This document shows positions 40,086-51,508 of a DNA stretch of 64,000 bases, in pieces (position 1 is the first letter of the stretch; each line of letters opens with the position of its first letter). A program made the position numbers and the translations under genes. Below the pieces are notes generated by a model. The model saw nothing but the letters and a program-made list of their open reading frames with translations. It made no database searches and had not been told where the DNA came from. This stretch comes from Variovorax paradoxus (lineage in GTDB: Bacteria; Pseudomonadota; Gammaproteobacteria; Burkholderiales; Burkholderiaceae_C). The stretch spans positions 4,951,001 to 5,015,000 of the forward strand of contig NZ_CP046622.1 in assembly GCF_009755665.1 (NCBI RefSeq), written 5' to 3'.

Positions 40086-40906
40086 GCTGCCTGCTCCAGA
40101 TTTCAGATACGCATTTCGGCACCGAGCAAGCCCACGTGATGGAGGCGCTGGAGCGGCTTGCGCACTCCCTGTCGCCGCAGGTGGTGGTGCTCTCCGGCGA
40201 CATTACCCAGCGGGCCACGCGCGCGCAGTTTGCGGCGGCCAAGGCCTTCGTCGACCGGCTCGCGCCGCCCGCGTTGGTGGCTATTCCCGGCAACCACGAC
40301 ATTCCTCTCTTTCACATGGCGGCGCGGCTGTTCTCGCCTTATGAAAGGTATACCGAAGCCTTCGGCACCGATCTGGAACCGATGTTCGAATCCGCCGAAT
40401 GGCTGGTGCTTGCGGTCAACACCACGCGCTGGTACCGGCACGAGGACGGCGAGGTCTCGCCCGAGCAGATCGAGCGGGTCGCGGCCCGGCTGGCGTCCGC
40501 TTCGCCTTCGCAGTTGCGCGTAGTGGTGACGCACCAGCCGGTGATGGTCACGCGCCAGGAAGACATGCACAACCGGCTGCGCGGCCGCGAAACGGCTGTG
40601 GCGCGATGGAGCCACGCGGGCGCAGACCTGATTCTTGGGGGCCACATCCACCTGCCCTTTGTGCGCTCGCTGCACGACGCCTATGCGGGTTGCCCGCGCA
40701 CGACCTGGGCGGTGCAGGCCGGCACGGCCGTGTCGTCGCGCGTGCGGGCGGGGCATCCCAATTCGGTGAACGTGCTGCGTATGGAGAACATTGGTGGTAC
40801 TCGCGTTTGCCAAGTGGAGCGGTGGGACCATTCGGCGGTTCACAAGGCCTTTGTGTGCGGCAAAGTATTGCGGCTTCGGCTTGCCACCGGCGCGGCGCTC
40901 CCTTAG
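40082..40906 (+). CDS. CpdA-like metallophosphoesterase
   Basis: 274 residues. Motifs of the calcineurin-like family: ISDTHFG, LSGDITQRA, IPGNHDIP and GGHIHLPF. No signal peptide or membrane helix, so it is cytoplasmic, in contrast to the phosphoesterase at 20957. Starts in the ATGA overlap with the lipid kinase. A cyclic nucleotide or phospho-lipid substrate is possible. Confidence 0.88.
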   Translation: MSCLLQISDTHFGTEQAHVMEALERLAHSLSPQVVVLSGDITQRATRAQFAAAKAFVDRLAPPALVAIPGNHDIPLFHMAARLFSPYERYTEAFGTDLEPMFESAEWLVLAVNTTRWYRHEDGEVSPEQIERVAARLASASPSQLRVVVTHQPVMVTRQEDMHNRLRGRETAVARWSHAGADLILGGHIHLPFVRSLHDAYAGCPRTTWAVQAGTAVSSRVRAGHPNSVNVLRMENIGGTRVCQVERWDHSAVHKAFVCGKVLRLRLATGAALP

Positions 40907-40916
40907 GGTGCCCCGC

Positions 40917-41735
40917 ATGCCAACGGAAGCCCCTGCCCTCGTTCTTCTCGCGCGCCAGCTCGGCGAGCATGCCCTTGCCTGGTTCCTGTGTGTTTTCGCG
41001 GTGTCGGTGCTGGGCGCCGGCCTGGCCTGCCGGTTGCTGCAGCGCCGCCGCGCCAGGATTTCGTCGAGCGACGAGCCTGACGAGCCGCGCGTGGCCGCCG
41101 GGCTGGCCCTGGGCTTCGTGCTGATCCTTGCGGCGGCGAGCCTGGTGGCCTACATCGCATCGATGCTGGGCGACGGGCGCCTGCTCGGCCTGGCCGACCA
41201 GGCGCTGGCCGACGCCATCGGCGAGCATGTGCCGTGGGCGGCCCTCGTGGTCTTCAGCTGGCTCACGCACCTGGGCGACGCCGAATTGCTGGCGCCTGTT
41301 TGCGTGGTGCTGGCTCTTGTGCTGTGGCGCAACGCGCACCGCGGGCTGGCCCTGGGCTGGGTAATGGCGCTCGGCGGCATCGTGCTGCTGAACCCCGCGC
41401 TCAAGCGCATCTTCGCGCGGGCAAGGCCGCTGCACGACCATGGGCTGGCGCTGGAGACGAGCTTCAGCTTTCCGAGCGGCCACAGCGCGGGCGCGATCGT
41501 GAGCTACGGCATGCTGATGTATTTGGCGCTGCGCCTGTTGCCGGCGCGCTGGCATGTGCCGGCGGCCATGGCGGCCGCCGCAGCCATCGTCACCATTGCG
41601 TGCAGCCGCGTCTTTTTGCAGGTGCATTTCGCAAGCGACGTGGTGGCCGGCCTGCTGACCGGCCTGGGCTGGCTGCTCGTGTGCGTGAGCAGCCTCGAAT
41701 ACGCGCGGCACCGCAAGCGGCGGGCCGCGCGCTGA
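40917..41735 (+). CDS. PAP2-family membrane phosphatase
   Basis: 272 residues from the ATG at 40917. PAP2 signature: KRIFARARP (motif 1), PSGHSAG (motif 2), and SRVFLQVHFASDV (motif 3). About six hydrophobic segments fit the family. A hydrophobic anchor opens the protein (LAWFLCVFAVSVLGAGLACR). With the lipid kinase and phosphoesterase it forms a lipid phosphate cycling group. The exact lipid is not known. Confidence 0.9.
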   Translation: MPTEAPALVLLARQLGEHALAWFLCVFAVSVLGAGLACRLLQRRRARISSSDEPDEPRVAAGLALGFVLILAAASLVAYIASMLGDGRLLGLADQALADAIGEHVPWAALVVFSWLTHLGDAELLAPVCVVLALVLWRNAHRGLALGWVMALGGIVLLNPALKRIFARARPLHDHGLALETSFSFPSGHSAGAIVSYGMLMYLALRLLPARWHVPAAMAAAAAIVTIACSRVFLQVHFASDVVAGLLTGLGWLLVCVSSLEYARHRKRRAAR

Positions 41736-41741
41736 ACGGGA

Positions 41742-43653
<1,912 letters not shown>

Positions 43654-43661
43654 GGCGCCGA

Positions 43662-44603
43662 CTACGACGCCCCAGCTTCCCAGGCGCGGCCCGTCGGGTC
43701 GGCCAGCGCGAGCCGCATCATCTCGATGAAGCGGCGCAGCCGCGCCGGCTGGAACCGCGCATGCGGATAAGTCAGATAGACAGGTAGCGCCGCCACATGC
43801 CACTGCGGCACAAGCTGCACCATGCGGCCAGTGGCAATGTCGTCATTCATGAGCCAGGCCGAACCCATGCAGGCGCCAAGACCCATGCGCGCCGCGCTTT
43901 GCAGCGCATAGAGGCTGTCGGTGCTCATGCGCGGCCGGATGGGCACATGCGCAATCTCGCCGGACGGACTGTGGGTGAGCACCACCTCGTTTCGATAGAA
44001 GGTGCGCAGCGCGATCCACGGCAGTTCGGCCAGCTCCGATGCATGCGTGGGCGGCTTGCGCCCGACCAGCACCGAAGGGGCGGCCACCACCACGCGCGGC
44101 ACCTCCGAAAGCTTGATGGCCACGGCCATCGTGTCCGTCACTTCGCCCACCTGGATGGCGCAATCGACGCCTTCGGCGATGAAGTCGGGCCGGCGGTCGT
44201 TCAGCAGCCATTCGACGGACACCCGCGGGTACGCGCGCAGGTAGTCGGCCAGCGGCCCGACCAGCAGCAATTGCCCCAGCGCATGCGGCGCCACCACGCG
44301 CAGCGTGCCCTCGGGCTCGTCGCCCACGCCGCGGAGGTCGGCCTCGAAGGCGTGCCAGTCGGCGATCAGCTCCCGGGCCCGCTCGTAGCAACGCTCACCG
44401 TCTTCCGTGAGCTTCATGGCGTGGGTGGAACGGCGCAGCAGCCGCACACCGAGCGAGCGTTCCAGCGCCTGCAGCCGCCGGCTCACGGTGGGCTGGGTGG
44501 CGCCCATCTGCTGGGCGGCGGCCGAGAGGCTGCCCGCTTCGACGATGTGAATGAAGGTCTGCATCAGTTCGATGCGGTCGGCGGCGGGGGAAGAGGTCGA
44601 CAT
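43662..44603 (-). CDS. LysR-family transcriptional regulator
   Basis: 313 residues from the ATG at 44603. N-terminal winged HTH: AGSLSAAAQQMGATQPTVSRR, then LQALERSLGVRLLRR. The substrate-binding domain is complete. It is divergent from the MFS gene, 110 bp apart, with two palindromes between them, so it probably controls that transporter. It ends 8 bp past the tetR-type stop on the opposite strand. Confidence 0.9.
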   Translation of the reverse strand: MSTSSPAADRIELMQTFIHIVEAGSLSAAAQQMGATQPTVSRRLQALERSLGVRLLRRSTHAMKLTEDGERCYERARELIADWHAFEADLRGVGDEPEGTLRVVAPHALGQLLLVGPLADYLRAYPRVSVEWLLNDRRPDFIAEGVDCAIQVGEVTDTMAVAIKLSEVPRVVVAAPSVLVGRKPPTHASELAELPWIALRTFYRNEVVLTHSPSGEIAHVPIRPRMSTDSLYALQSAARMGLGACMGSAWLMNDDIATGRMVQLVPQWHVAALPVYLTYPHARFQPARLRRFIEMMRLALADPTGRAWEAGAS

Positions 44604-44613
44604 GGACTGTCTT

Positions 44614-44674
44614 ATGCGTGTGGCGTATAGACATTGTGCGGTCTTCAGGGCTACCAAGTTACGCCTCATAGGCG
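44614..44674. promoter_or_regulatory. Palindromes in the lysR/MFS divergent space
   Basis: ATGCGTGTGGCGTAT (44614-44628) is a 15-bp dyad with one mismatched pair. CGCCTCATAGGCG (44662-44674) is a perfect dyad with a 3-bp centre. Both sit between the lysR and MFS start codons, as LysR regulatory and activation sites often do. The assignment is inference. Confidence 0.4.
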
Positions 44675-44713
44675 CACATTTCAACCCTCGCTCAGTATTC
44701 AAGGGTTAACGCC

Positions 44714-45937
44714 ATGTCTTCCATTCAACAAACGCATGCCTCGGATGCCGCTGCACCGGCGACACGCGACCTGCCGGCCTCGCTGGTGCTGCTGCTCGCC
44801 ACGGGCGCCGGGCTGTCCGTGGCCTCGCTCTACTACGCCCAGCCGATGCTCGGCGTGCTGGGCGCGGACATCGGCGCCTCCGCGCGGTCGGTTGGGTTCA
44901 TTCCCACACTTACTCAGCTTGGCTACGCGCTCGGCATCCTGCTGCTGGCACCGCTGGGCGACCGCTACGACCGGCGCCGCATCGTGCTGGCCAAGGCGGC
45001 CGCGCTGTGCGCCGCACTGCTGGTGGCCGGGGCCGCACCGTCGATCGGCATGCTGCTCGCGGCCAGCCTTGCCATCGGCCTCGCGGCCACGATGGCGCAG
45101 GACATCGTGCCCGCCGCCGCCACGCTGGCGCCCGAAGCCACGCGCGGCAAGACCGTGGGCACGGTGATGACGGGGCTGCTGCTCGGCATCTTGCTGTCGC
45201 GGGTGGTGAGCGGCTTCGTGGCGGAGCACTTCGGCTGGCGCGCGATGTTCATTGCGGCGGCAGCCAGCATCGCGCTCATTGGCGCGGCCGCCTGGTGCGG
45301 CCTGCCGCGCTTCAGGCCAACCACGCACCTGGGCTACGGTGCGCTGCTCGGATCGCTGGGCACGCTGTGGTCGCGCCACGGCGCCCTGCGCCGCGCTGCG
45401 CTGGCACAGGCACTGCTGGCAGTGGGCTTCAGCGCCTTCTGGTCGACGCTGGCGGTCATGCTGCACGGCGAGCCGTTCCACCTGGGCAGCGCGGCTGCGG
45501 GTGCCTTCGGCCTGGCCGGTGCGGCCGGCGCGCTTGCGGCGCCGCTGGCCGGAAGGCTGGCCGACCGCCGCGGGCCCGAACTGGTGACGCGGCTCGGCGC
45601 GGGGCTGGTGGTGGTGTCGTTCGCGGCCATGGGGTTTGCGCCGCTGCTGCCGCCGCATGCGCAACTCTGGCTCTTGGCGCTTGCCGCAATCGGTTTCGAC
45701 CTGGGCATGCAGGCGGCGCTGATTGCGCACCAGACCATCGTCTACGGCATCGAGCCCGGTGCGCGCAGCCGGCTCAACGCGGTGCTGTTCACCAGCATGT
45801 TCATCGGCATGGCGGCCGGCTCGGCGCTGGGCGCGCTGGCGCTCGCGCAGTGGGGCTGGGCGGGTGTGACGTGGCTGGCAACCGGCACGGCCGCGGCGGG
45901 CCTGGGCGTGCGGCTCTGGCGAGGCAAGGCGGCGTAG
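44714..45937 (+). CDS. MFS efflux/uptake transporter
   Basis: 407 residues with about 12 hydrophobic segments. The loop 2-3 motif reads APLGDRYDRRRIVLAKAAAL, typical of MFS. It resembles the drug:H+ antiporter type by length and the YYAQPMLGVLGADIG start. Divergent from the LysR gene that probably regulates it. It ends 60 bp before the sigma-54 promoter of the next operon and is not part of it. Confidence 0.87.
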   Translation: MSSIQQTHASDAAAPATRDLPASLVLLLATGAGLSVASLYYAQPMLGVLGADIGASARSVGFIPTLTQLGYALGILLLAPLGDRYDRRRIVLAKAAALCAALLVAGAAPSIGMLLAASLAIGLAATMAQDIVPAAATLAPEATRGKTVGTVMTGLLLGILLSRVVSGFVAEHFGWRAMFIAAAASIALIGAAAWCGLPRFRPTTHLGYGALLGSLGTLWSRHGALRRAALAQALLAVGFSAFWSTLAVMLHGEPFHLGSAAAGAFGLAGAAGALAAPLAGRLADRRGPELVTRLGAGLVVVSFAAMGFAPLLPPHAQLWLLALAAIGFDLGMQAALIAHQTIVYGIEPGARSRLNAVLFTSMFIGMAAGSALGALALAQWGWAGVTWLATGTAAAGLGVRLWRGKAA

Positions 45938-45972
45938 CCGCCAACCTCTGAGCCGCGGGACAAGACTCCCGC

Positions 45973-45989
45973 CTCACCACTCCGGTGCA
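45973..45989 (+). promoter_or_regulatory. NtrC-like site upstream of the sigma-54 promoter
   Basis: CTCACC-ACTCC-GGTGCA matches the NtrC consensus TGCACC-N5-GGTGCA at 10 of 12 positions (the first two differ). It lies 7 bp before the -24 element, closer than classic enhancers at -100 or beyond. The pairing with a sigma-54 promoter supports nitrogen control. Confidence 0.5.
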
Positions 45990-45996
45990 TCCGGAT

Positions 45997-46012
45997 TGGC
46001 ACGCCGCTTGCA
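45997..46012 (+). promoter_or_regulatory. Sigma-54 (RpoN) -24/-12 promoter
   Basis: TGGCACGCCGCTTGCA contains TGGCAC-N5-TTGCA, a perfect match to the consensus TGGCACG-N4-TTGCW. The predicted start is near 46023, 28 bp before the ATG at 46051. It drives the seven-gene operon that follows, and lies after the MFS stop. Confidence 0.8.
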
Positions 46013-46050
46013 TAACCTGACCACTTGCTCTGATTAAGCGGTCAAACACC

Positions 46051-46638
46051 ATGCGCGTGCTCGTCGTCTACTGCCACCCGGTCGAAACCAGCTTCCATGC
46101 GGCCCTGCACCAGGAGGTGCTCAAGAACCTGCGCGCGGCCGGGCACGAGGTGGACGACTGCGACCTGTACGCGGAAGGCTTCAACCCGGTGCTTTCGCGC
46201 GAGGAGCGGCTGGGCTACCACGACGTCCCGCACAACCACTTGCCGCTCAAGCCCTATGTGGAGCGCCTGCAGTGGGCGGAGGGCATCGTTTTCTGCTTTC
46301 CGACCTGGTGCTTCGGCCTGCCGGCGATGCTGAAGGGCTACTTCGACCGGCTCTTCATGCCCGGCGTGGCGTTCGACATCAGCGACCCGGCCAACGTGAA
46401 GCCGATGCTCACGCACATCAAGCGCATCAGCGCCGTGGTCACCTATGGCCGCCCGCGCTGGATGGCCTGGTACATGGGCGATCCGCCGCGCAAGATCGTC
46501 ACGCGCTACATGCTGCGGCTCACAGGCCGGCGCGCCAAGGTGGACTACCACGCCCACTATCACATGAACGTGGCGACCGAGCCCCAGCGGAGGCGCTTCA
46601 TGGCGCGGGTCGGCACCGCAATGGCGCGCTTCGCATGA
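46051..46638 (+). CDS. Flavodoxin-fold NAD(P)H-dependent oxidoreductase
   Basis: 195 residues, flavodoxin_2 type. MRVLVVYCHPVETSFHAALH at the start is the FMN-phosphate loop of the family, and FPTWCFGLPAMLKGYFDRLF is the second flavin-binding stretch. It carries FMN or FAD and transfers electrons from NAD(P)H. First gene after the sigma-54 promoter and overlapping the next gene by 4 bp (ATGA). It may supply electrons for reductive or oxygen-using steps of the pathway. Confidence 0.88.
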   Translation: MRVLVVYCHPVETSFHAALHQEVLKNLRAAGHEVDDCDLYAEGFNPVLSREERLGYHDVPHNHLPLKPYVERLQWAEGIVFCFPTWCFGLPAMLKGYFDRLFMPGVAFDISDPANVKPMLTHIKRISAVVTYGRPRWMAWYMGDPPRKIVTRYMLRLTGRRAKVDYHAHYHMNVATEPQRRRFMARVGTAMARFA

Positions 46639-47909
46639 TGGCGCCCGCTTTTCTCGACAACGCGCGCCTGCCGCGCTGGCTGCTGCCCGCTGACTGGCCG
46701 CAGCAAGGCGGCGTGCCGGTGCTGGCCCGCATTGACCTCGACGCCGGGAACGTGCAGTCGGTGCGGCCCGCATCCGATGGCATGGCACCCTCCCCGCAGG
46801 GCTGGGATCTTGCCGGGACGCTGGTGCTGCCCGGTTTTGTCGATGCGCACACGCACCTCGACAAGGCGTTCACGCTGCCGCGCATGAAAGAGGTGCGGCC
46901 CGGCCTGCTTGGCGCCATTGACGTGATGCTGAACGACCGCGTGCACTGGAGCGCCGCCGACGTGCGCGAGCGCGCCTCTCGCGGCCTGCAGTGGGCGTGG
47001 GAATGCGGCACCACGCATGTGCGCACGCATGTCGACTGGTGGGAGCCCGATGCGGTGCCGCTCGCCTGGCCGGTGATGGCCGAACTGGCGCAGGAATGGG
47101 CAGGCAAGGTGCGGCTGGAGCAGGTCAGCCTGATCAAGCTGCCGCTGTTCGAAGATGCCGCGCAGGCGATGCGGCTCGCGCAGCAGGTAAAGGCCACGGG
47201 TCCGCAGGCCGTGCTGGGCGGATTCGTGCATTCCACCAACTGGAGCGAACGGGCGCTGCGCAACCTGCTGGTGTCGTCGCAGGCCTGCGACCTGGACGTC
47301 GACCTGCATGTCGACGAAGAACTGAATCCCGCAGCCGTCGGCTTGCAGACGGCCGCCCGCATCCTGCGAGAGATCGGCTTCGAAGGCCGCGTGGTGTGCG
47401 GCCACATCTGCGCGCTGGCCGCCCAGCCGGAGGCCCAGGCCTTTGCCACGCTCGACGCGGTGGCGCGCGCGCCGATCACCGTGGTGTCGCTGCCCGCTAC
47501 CAACCTGCTGCTGCAAGACGCCGTCACAGGCCGCACACCACGCATGCGCGGCATCACGCTGGTGAAGGAGGCGCGCGAACGCGGCATTCCGCTACTGTTT
47601 GCGAGCGACAACGTGCAAGACCCGTTCTGCCGGCTCGGCAGCTTCGACCCGGTCGAGGCGCTGGGCACCGCCGCATTGGTGGCGCAGTTGGACGAACCTT
47701 TCGACAACTGGTCGCAGGCGCTGTGCCGCGGCGACTGGCTTCAGCGCGGGCCGGCCACGGCGGCGCCCACGCTCGTCGGCGCCAAGGCCGACCTGGTGCT
47801 GTTCACCCAGGCCGACCGCCACGGCTGGCCCTCGCGCAGCGCGGCCCGCTTGGTGCTGCGCGACGGCCACGTCACGCACGGCGACGCGTCGCTTTTTCAT
47901 TCCCGCTAA
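46635..47909 (+). CDS. CodA-like amidohydrolase (cytosine deaminase family)
   Basis: 424 residues from the ATG at 46635. Metal motifs: VDAHTHLDKAF (HxHxD), HVDEELNP (His and Glu), VVCGHICAL (His), and SDNVQDPF (Asp), the pattern of cytosine deaminase and related N-ring deaminases. The chosen ATG overlaps the previous stop codon. It would deaminate or open an N-heterocycle. The true substrate is not known. Confidence 0.87.
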   Translation: MMAPAFLDNARLPRWLLPADWPQQGGVPVLARIDLDAGNVQSVRPASDGMAPSPQGWDLAGTLVLPGFVDAHTHLDKAFTLPRMKEVRPGLLGAIDVMLNDRVHWSAADVRERASRGLQWAWECGTTHVRTHVDWWEPDAVPLAWPVMAELAQEWAGKVRLEQVSLIKLPLFEDAAQAMRLAQQVKATGPQAVLGGFVHSTNWSERALRNLLVSSQACDLDVDLHVDEELNPAAVGLQTAARILREIGFEGRVVCGHICALAAQPEAQAFATLDAVARAPITVVSLPATNLLLQDAVTGRTPRMRGITLVKEARERGIPLLFASDNVQDPFCRLGSFDPVEALGTAALVAQLDEPFDNWSQALCRGDWLQRGPATAAPTLVGAKADLVLFTQADRHGWPSRSAARLVLRDGHVTHGDASLFHSR

Positions 47910-47926
47910 AGAACCAAGGACCTCCC

Positions 47927-48790
47927 ATGCTCCACGGCTACATACCGCCCCATCGCTTTCTGCCCTATCTGAGCTGGACAGAAATTGCCGCGTTGCCCGA
48001 CCGCGAGAACACGGTCATCGTGCTGCCCTGCGGCGCCATCGAGCAGCATGGCCCGCACCTGCCCTGCTCGGTCGACAGCGTGATCGCCTCGGGCGTGATG
48101 GGCAAGGCGCTCGAGAAGCTGCCGGCCGAGGTGCGCGCCTTCGCGCTGCCGACCATTACCTACGGCAAGTCGGAAGAGCACCTGCACTTTCCGGGCACCA
48201 TGACGCTCACCGGCACTACGCTTTTGTCCACCGTGACCGAGATTGGCGAATCGGTTTACCGCGCGGGCTTTCGCAAGCTGCTGTTCGCCAACGGCCACGG
48301 CGGCCAGCCGCAGGTGCTGGAAATGGCGGCGCGTGAACTACGCCTGCGCCATGGCGACTTCGTGGTGGTGCCGCACGGCGTGTCGCGCCTGCCGAATGCA
48401 TCCAGCAAGCAGATCAGCGAGCAGGAAAAGCGCCTTTCTATGCATGCCGGCCATTCCGAGACCGCACTGATGCTCGCGCTCGCGCCCGACACGGTGCACA
48501 TGGAACGCGCGGCCGCCAACTTTCCGCCGCCGTTCCCGATCAAGCTGCTGTCGGCCGATGGCCGCCCCGCGTGCGCATGGACAGCGCGCGACTTCGGCCC
48601 GAGCGGCGTGATCGGCGATCCGACCAATGCCACGCGTGAGCAGGGCGAAGAGATCCTGGACACGCTGTCTGACAGTTGGGTGCAGGCGCTGACGGAACTG
48701 CATGCGCTGCGCTGGCTTGTGCGCGACGAGCCGACCTGGGAGCGCGGCCACCAGCAGGGCTTCATCCAGCAGTCGTTCGAGCCCGCCTGA
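47927..48790 (+). CDS. Creatininase-family protein
   Basis: 287 residues. Motifs: LPCGAIEQHGPHLPCSVDS (metal-binding Glu, His and Asp), FANGHGGQPQVLEMAAREL, and GHSETALML (Glu). This family opens cyclic amides such as creatinine or the formamide of pterin/flavin precursors. Start 47927 with AAGGA 9 bp before. In this operon it is the candidate ring-opening enzyme. Confidence 0.87.
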   Translation: MLHGYIPPHRFLPYLSWTEIAALPDRENTVIVLPCGAIEQHGPHLPCSVDSVIASGVMGKALEKLPAEVRAFALPTITYGKSEEHLHFPGTMTLTGTTLLSTVTEIGESVYRAGFRKLLFANGHGGQPQVLEMAARELRLRHGDFVVVPHGVSRLPNASSKQISEQEKRLSMHAGHSETALMLALAPDTVHMERAAANFPPPFPIKLLSADGRPACAWTARDFGPSGVIGDPTNATREQGEEILDTLSDSWVQALTELHALRWLVRDEPTWERGHQQGFIQQSFEPA

Positions 48791-48867
48791 GGCGCGCTAC
48801 TTGCATCGCACCCGCTTCCTTCCTTCTTCTTCAACCGTTCTTCCACCAGCCTCGAGAGGTTCCCACC

Positions 48868-49854
48868 ATGCGTTCTTTCGCTCTTTCCATGGCCGGCGCC
48901 GCCGCGCTCGCACTGTTCTCCGCCGCCGCGCCGGCCCAGGCGCAAGACAAGTTCACCTACATGACCAACTGGTACGCGCAAGCCGAACACGGCGGCTTCT
49001 ACCAGGCGGTGGCACAGGGCATCTACAAGAAACACGGACTCGACGTGACCATCAAGATGGGTGGCCCGCAGGTCAACATCACGCAGATGATGGCCGCGGG
49101 CCAGGCCGACTGCATCATGGGCTCGAGCGACATCCAGATGATGCAGGTGCGCGAAGGCGGCGTGCCGGTGGTCAACGTGGCGGCCTTCTTCCAGAAAGAC
49201 CCGCAGGTGCTGATTGCGCATGACGACGTCAAGAAGTTCGAGGACCTGAAGGGCAAGACGCTGCTGATCGGCGCGCAGGCCAATCGCGGCTACTGGCCGT
49301 GGCTCAAGGCCAAGTTCGGCCTTACCGATGAGCAGACGCGCCCCTACACCTTCAACATCCAGCCCTTTGTGGCCGACAAGAACACGGCGCAGCAGGGCTA
49401 CCTGACCTCGGAGCCCTACGCCATCCAGAAGGCCGGCGTGAAGAGCACGGTACTGATGTTCAGCGACCACGGCTTTCCGGCGTACGCCACGACGGTGTCG
49501 TGCATGGAAAAGACCGTGAAGGACCGCAGCAAGCAGGTGGAGGCCTTCGTGAAGGCTTCGGCCGAGGGCTGGAAGAGCTACCTTGCCGACCCCGCGCCCG
49601 CCAATGTGCTGATCAAGAAGGACAACCCCAACATGACCGACGACCAGCTGGCCTACAGCGTCGCCAAGCTCAAGGAGATGGGCATGATCACCGGCGGAGA
49701 CGCAGCCAAGCTCGGCATTGGCGTGATCACCGACGCACGCTCGAAGGCGAGCTACGACTTTCTCGTGAGCGCCAAGCTGCTCGACCCGGCCAAGGTGGAA
49801 CTTGCGAAGACCTACACCACCGAGTTCGTGAAGGACGCGAAGGTACTGCCCTGA
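48868..49854 (+). CDS. ABC transporter periplasmic substrate-binding protein, NMT1/THI5-like
   Basis: 328 residues. Signal peptide at about 1-26 (ALSMAGAAALALFSAAAPAQA), mature domain begins with QDKFTYMTNWYAQAEHGGFY. It has the SsuA/THI5-like fold of receptors for pyrimidine or sulfonate-type solutes. No lipobox, so it is free in the periplasm. It serves the ATPase and permease that follow. Confidence 0.9.
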   Translation: MRSFALSMAGAAALALFSAAAPAQAQDKFTYMTNWYAQAEHGGFYQAVAQGIYKKHGLDVTIKMGGPQVNITQMMAAGQADCIMGSSDIQMMQVREGGVPVVNVAAFFQKDPQVLIAHDDVKKFEDLKGKTLLIGAQANRGYWPWLKAKFGLTDEQTRPYTFNIQPFVADKNTAQQGYLTSEPYAIQKAGVKSTVLMFSDHGFPAYATTVSCMEKTVKDRSKQVEAFVKASAEGWKSYLADPAPANVLIKKDNPNMTDDQLAYSVAKLKEMGMITGGDAAKLGIGVITDARSKASYDFLVSAKLLDPAKVELAKTYTTEFVKDAKVLP

Positions 49855-49864
49855 GTCTCGCGCC

Positions 49865-50695
49865 ATGAATCGCATCGAACCCCACACCCTTGCGCCCCCC
49901 GCGGTGCCTGCCGTGCCCGCGGTGGAAGTGCTCTCGGCAGAGAAGACTTACCCGAACGGCACGCAGGCGCTGCTGCCGGTGGACCTGTCGATCGCCGAAG
50001 GCGAATTCGTCACGCTGCTGGGGCCTTCGGGCTGCGGCAAGAGCACGCTGCTGAAAATGGTGGCGGGCATGCTCGAGCCGAGCGACGGGCGCCTGCTCGT
50101 GTGGCGCAAGCCGGTGGCGGAGATCCACAGCTGCCCGCACAAGCTGTCCTTCGTGTTCCAGTCGGCCACGCTGATGCCGTGGGCCAGCGTGCGCACCAAT
50201 GTGCGGCTGCCGCTCGACCTGGCCGGCGTGCCGCGCAAGGAGGCCGACGCGCGTGTGATGGAGTCGCTCGCGCTGGTGGGCCTGGAGAAGTTTGCCGATG
50301 CGCTGCCGCGCGCGCTCTCGGGCGGCATGCAGATGCGCGTGTCGATTGCGCGCGGACTCGTGACGCAGCCTGACCTGCTGCTGATGGACGAGCCCTTCGG
50401 CGCGCTCGACGAGATCACGCGGCACAAGCTCGACGCCGACCTGCTCGACCTCTGGCGCAAGAAAAAGCTCACGGTGATCTTCGTGACGCACTCGATCCAC
50501 GAGGCGGTGTTTCTCTCGACCCGCGTGGTGATGATGGCCGCGCGGCCCGGCCGCGTGGTCGAGCAGTTCCACATCGACGAGCCCTATCCGCGCACACCCG
50601 ACTTCATGGTGACGCCCGAATTCGCGCGCGACGCCAAGCGCCTGCAGGACAGCCTGCTGCGCGCCAGCCAGGGCGACGAGGAGCATGCGCAATGA
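49865..50695 (+). CDS. ABC transporter ATP-binding protein
   Basis: 276 residues. Walker A GPSGCGKST, Q-loop FVFQSATLMPW, signature LSGGMQMRVSIARG, Walker B LLLMDEPFGALDE and the H-loop TH. Sub-family of nitrate/taurine/pyrimidine importers. Overlaps the permease gene by 4 bp (ATGA). Confidence 0.93.
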   Translation: MNRIEPHTLAPPAVPAVPAVEVLSAEKTYPNGTQALLPVDLSIAEGEFVTLLGPSGCGKSTLLKMVAGMLEPSDGRLLVWRKPVAEIHSCPHKLSFVFQSATLMPWASVRTNVRLPLDLAGVPRKEADARVMESLALVGLEKFADALPRALSGGMQMRVSIARGLVTQPDLLLMDEPFGALDEITRHKLDADLLDLWRKKKLTVIFVTHSIHEAVFLSTRVVMMAARPGRVVEQFHIDEPYPRTPDFMVTPEFARDAKRLQDSLLRASQGDEEHAQ

Positions 50696-51498
50696 AGAAA
50701 AGCACCCCCCTTTTTAGCCAGCCGCGCGTGCAGCGCGTGCTCTACCCGGTACTCATCGGCATGGTGCTGGTGGCGCTGTGGCAATGGATGGTGGTGGCGA
50801 TGGAGCTGCCGCCCTACCTGGTGCCCTCGCCCATCCTGATGGTGCAGACGCTCGTCACCGACTGGGCGCCGCTCGGCAACGCGCTGCTCGTCACGCTCAA
50901 GATCACGCTGCTGTCGTTCGCGCTGGCCACGGTGGCGGGCGTGCTGATCTCGTTTCTTTTCGTGCAGAGCAAGCGCATCGAGACTGCCCTCTTTCCGTAT
51001 GCGGTGCTGTTGCAGGTGACGCCCATCGTGGCGGTGGCGCCGCTCATCATCATCTGGGTGAAGAACCCGGTGGCGGCGATGACGGTGTGCGCCGCACTGG
51101 TGGCGCTGTTCCCCATCATCAGCAACACCACGCTCGGATTGCGCAGCATCGACCCCGACCTGCAGAGTTATTTCAAGCTCAACCGCGCGACACGCTGGCA
51201 GCAGCTGGTGCGGCTGCGCATTCCGAGCGCGCTGCCTTACTTCTTCGGCGGGCTGCGCATTTCGAGCGGCCTCGCACTCATCGGCGCCGTGGTGGCCGAG
51301 TTCGTCGCCGGCACGGGCGGCTCGGGTGCAGGGCTGGCGTACCAGATCCTGCAGGCCGGCTTTCAGCTGAACATTCCGCGCATGTTCGCGGCCCTGCTGC
51401 TCATTTCGCTGACCGGCGTCGCGCTCTTCGTGCTGATGGCCTGGCTCACCAAGGTGGCGCTGGGCTCATGGCACGCGAGCGAACTTTCCCAGGATTGA
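50692..51498 (+). CDS. ABC transporter permease
   Basis: 268 residues with about six membrane helices (RVLYPVLIGMVLVALWQWMV at the start). The coupling loop is seen in RIPSALPYFFGGLRISSGLA, where the EAA-type motif would be. BPD_transp_1 / TauC-SsuC family. It forms the membrane channel for the receptor and ATPase just upstream. Confidence 0.92.
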   Translation: MKKSTPLFSQPRVQRVLYPVLIGMVLVALWQWMVVAMELPPYLVPSPILMVQTLVTDWAPLGNALLVTLKITLLSFALATVAGVLISFLFVQSKRIETALFPYAVLLQVTPIVAVAPLIIIWVKNPVAAMTVCAALVALFPIISNTTLGLRSIDPDLQSYFKLNRATRWQQLVRLRIPSALPYFFGGLRISSGLALIGAVVAEFVAGTGGSGAGLAYQILQAGFQLNIPRMFAALLLISLTGVALFVLMAWLTKVALGSWHASELSQD

Positions 51499-51508
51499 AA
51501 CCTTGACC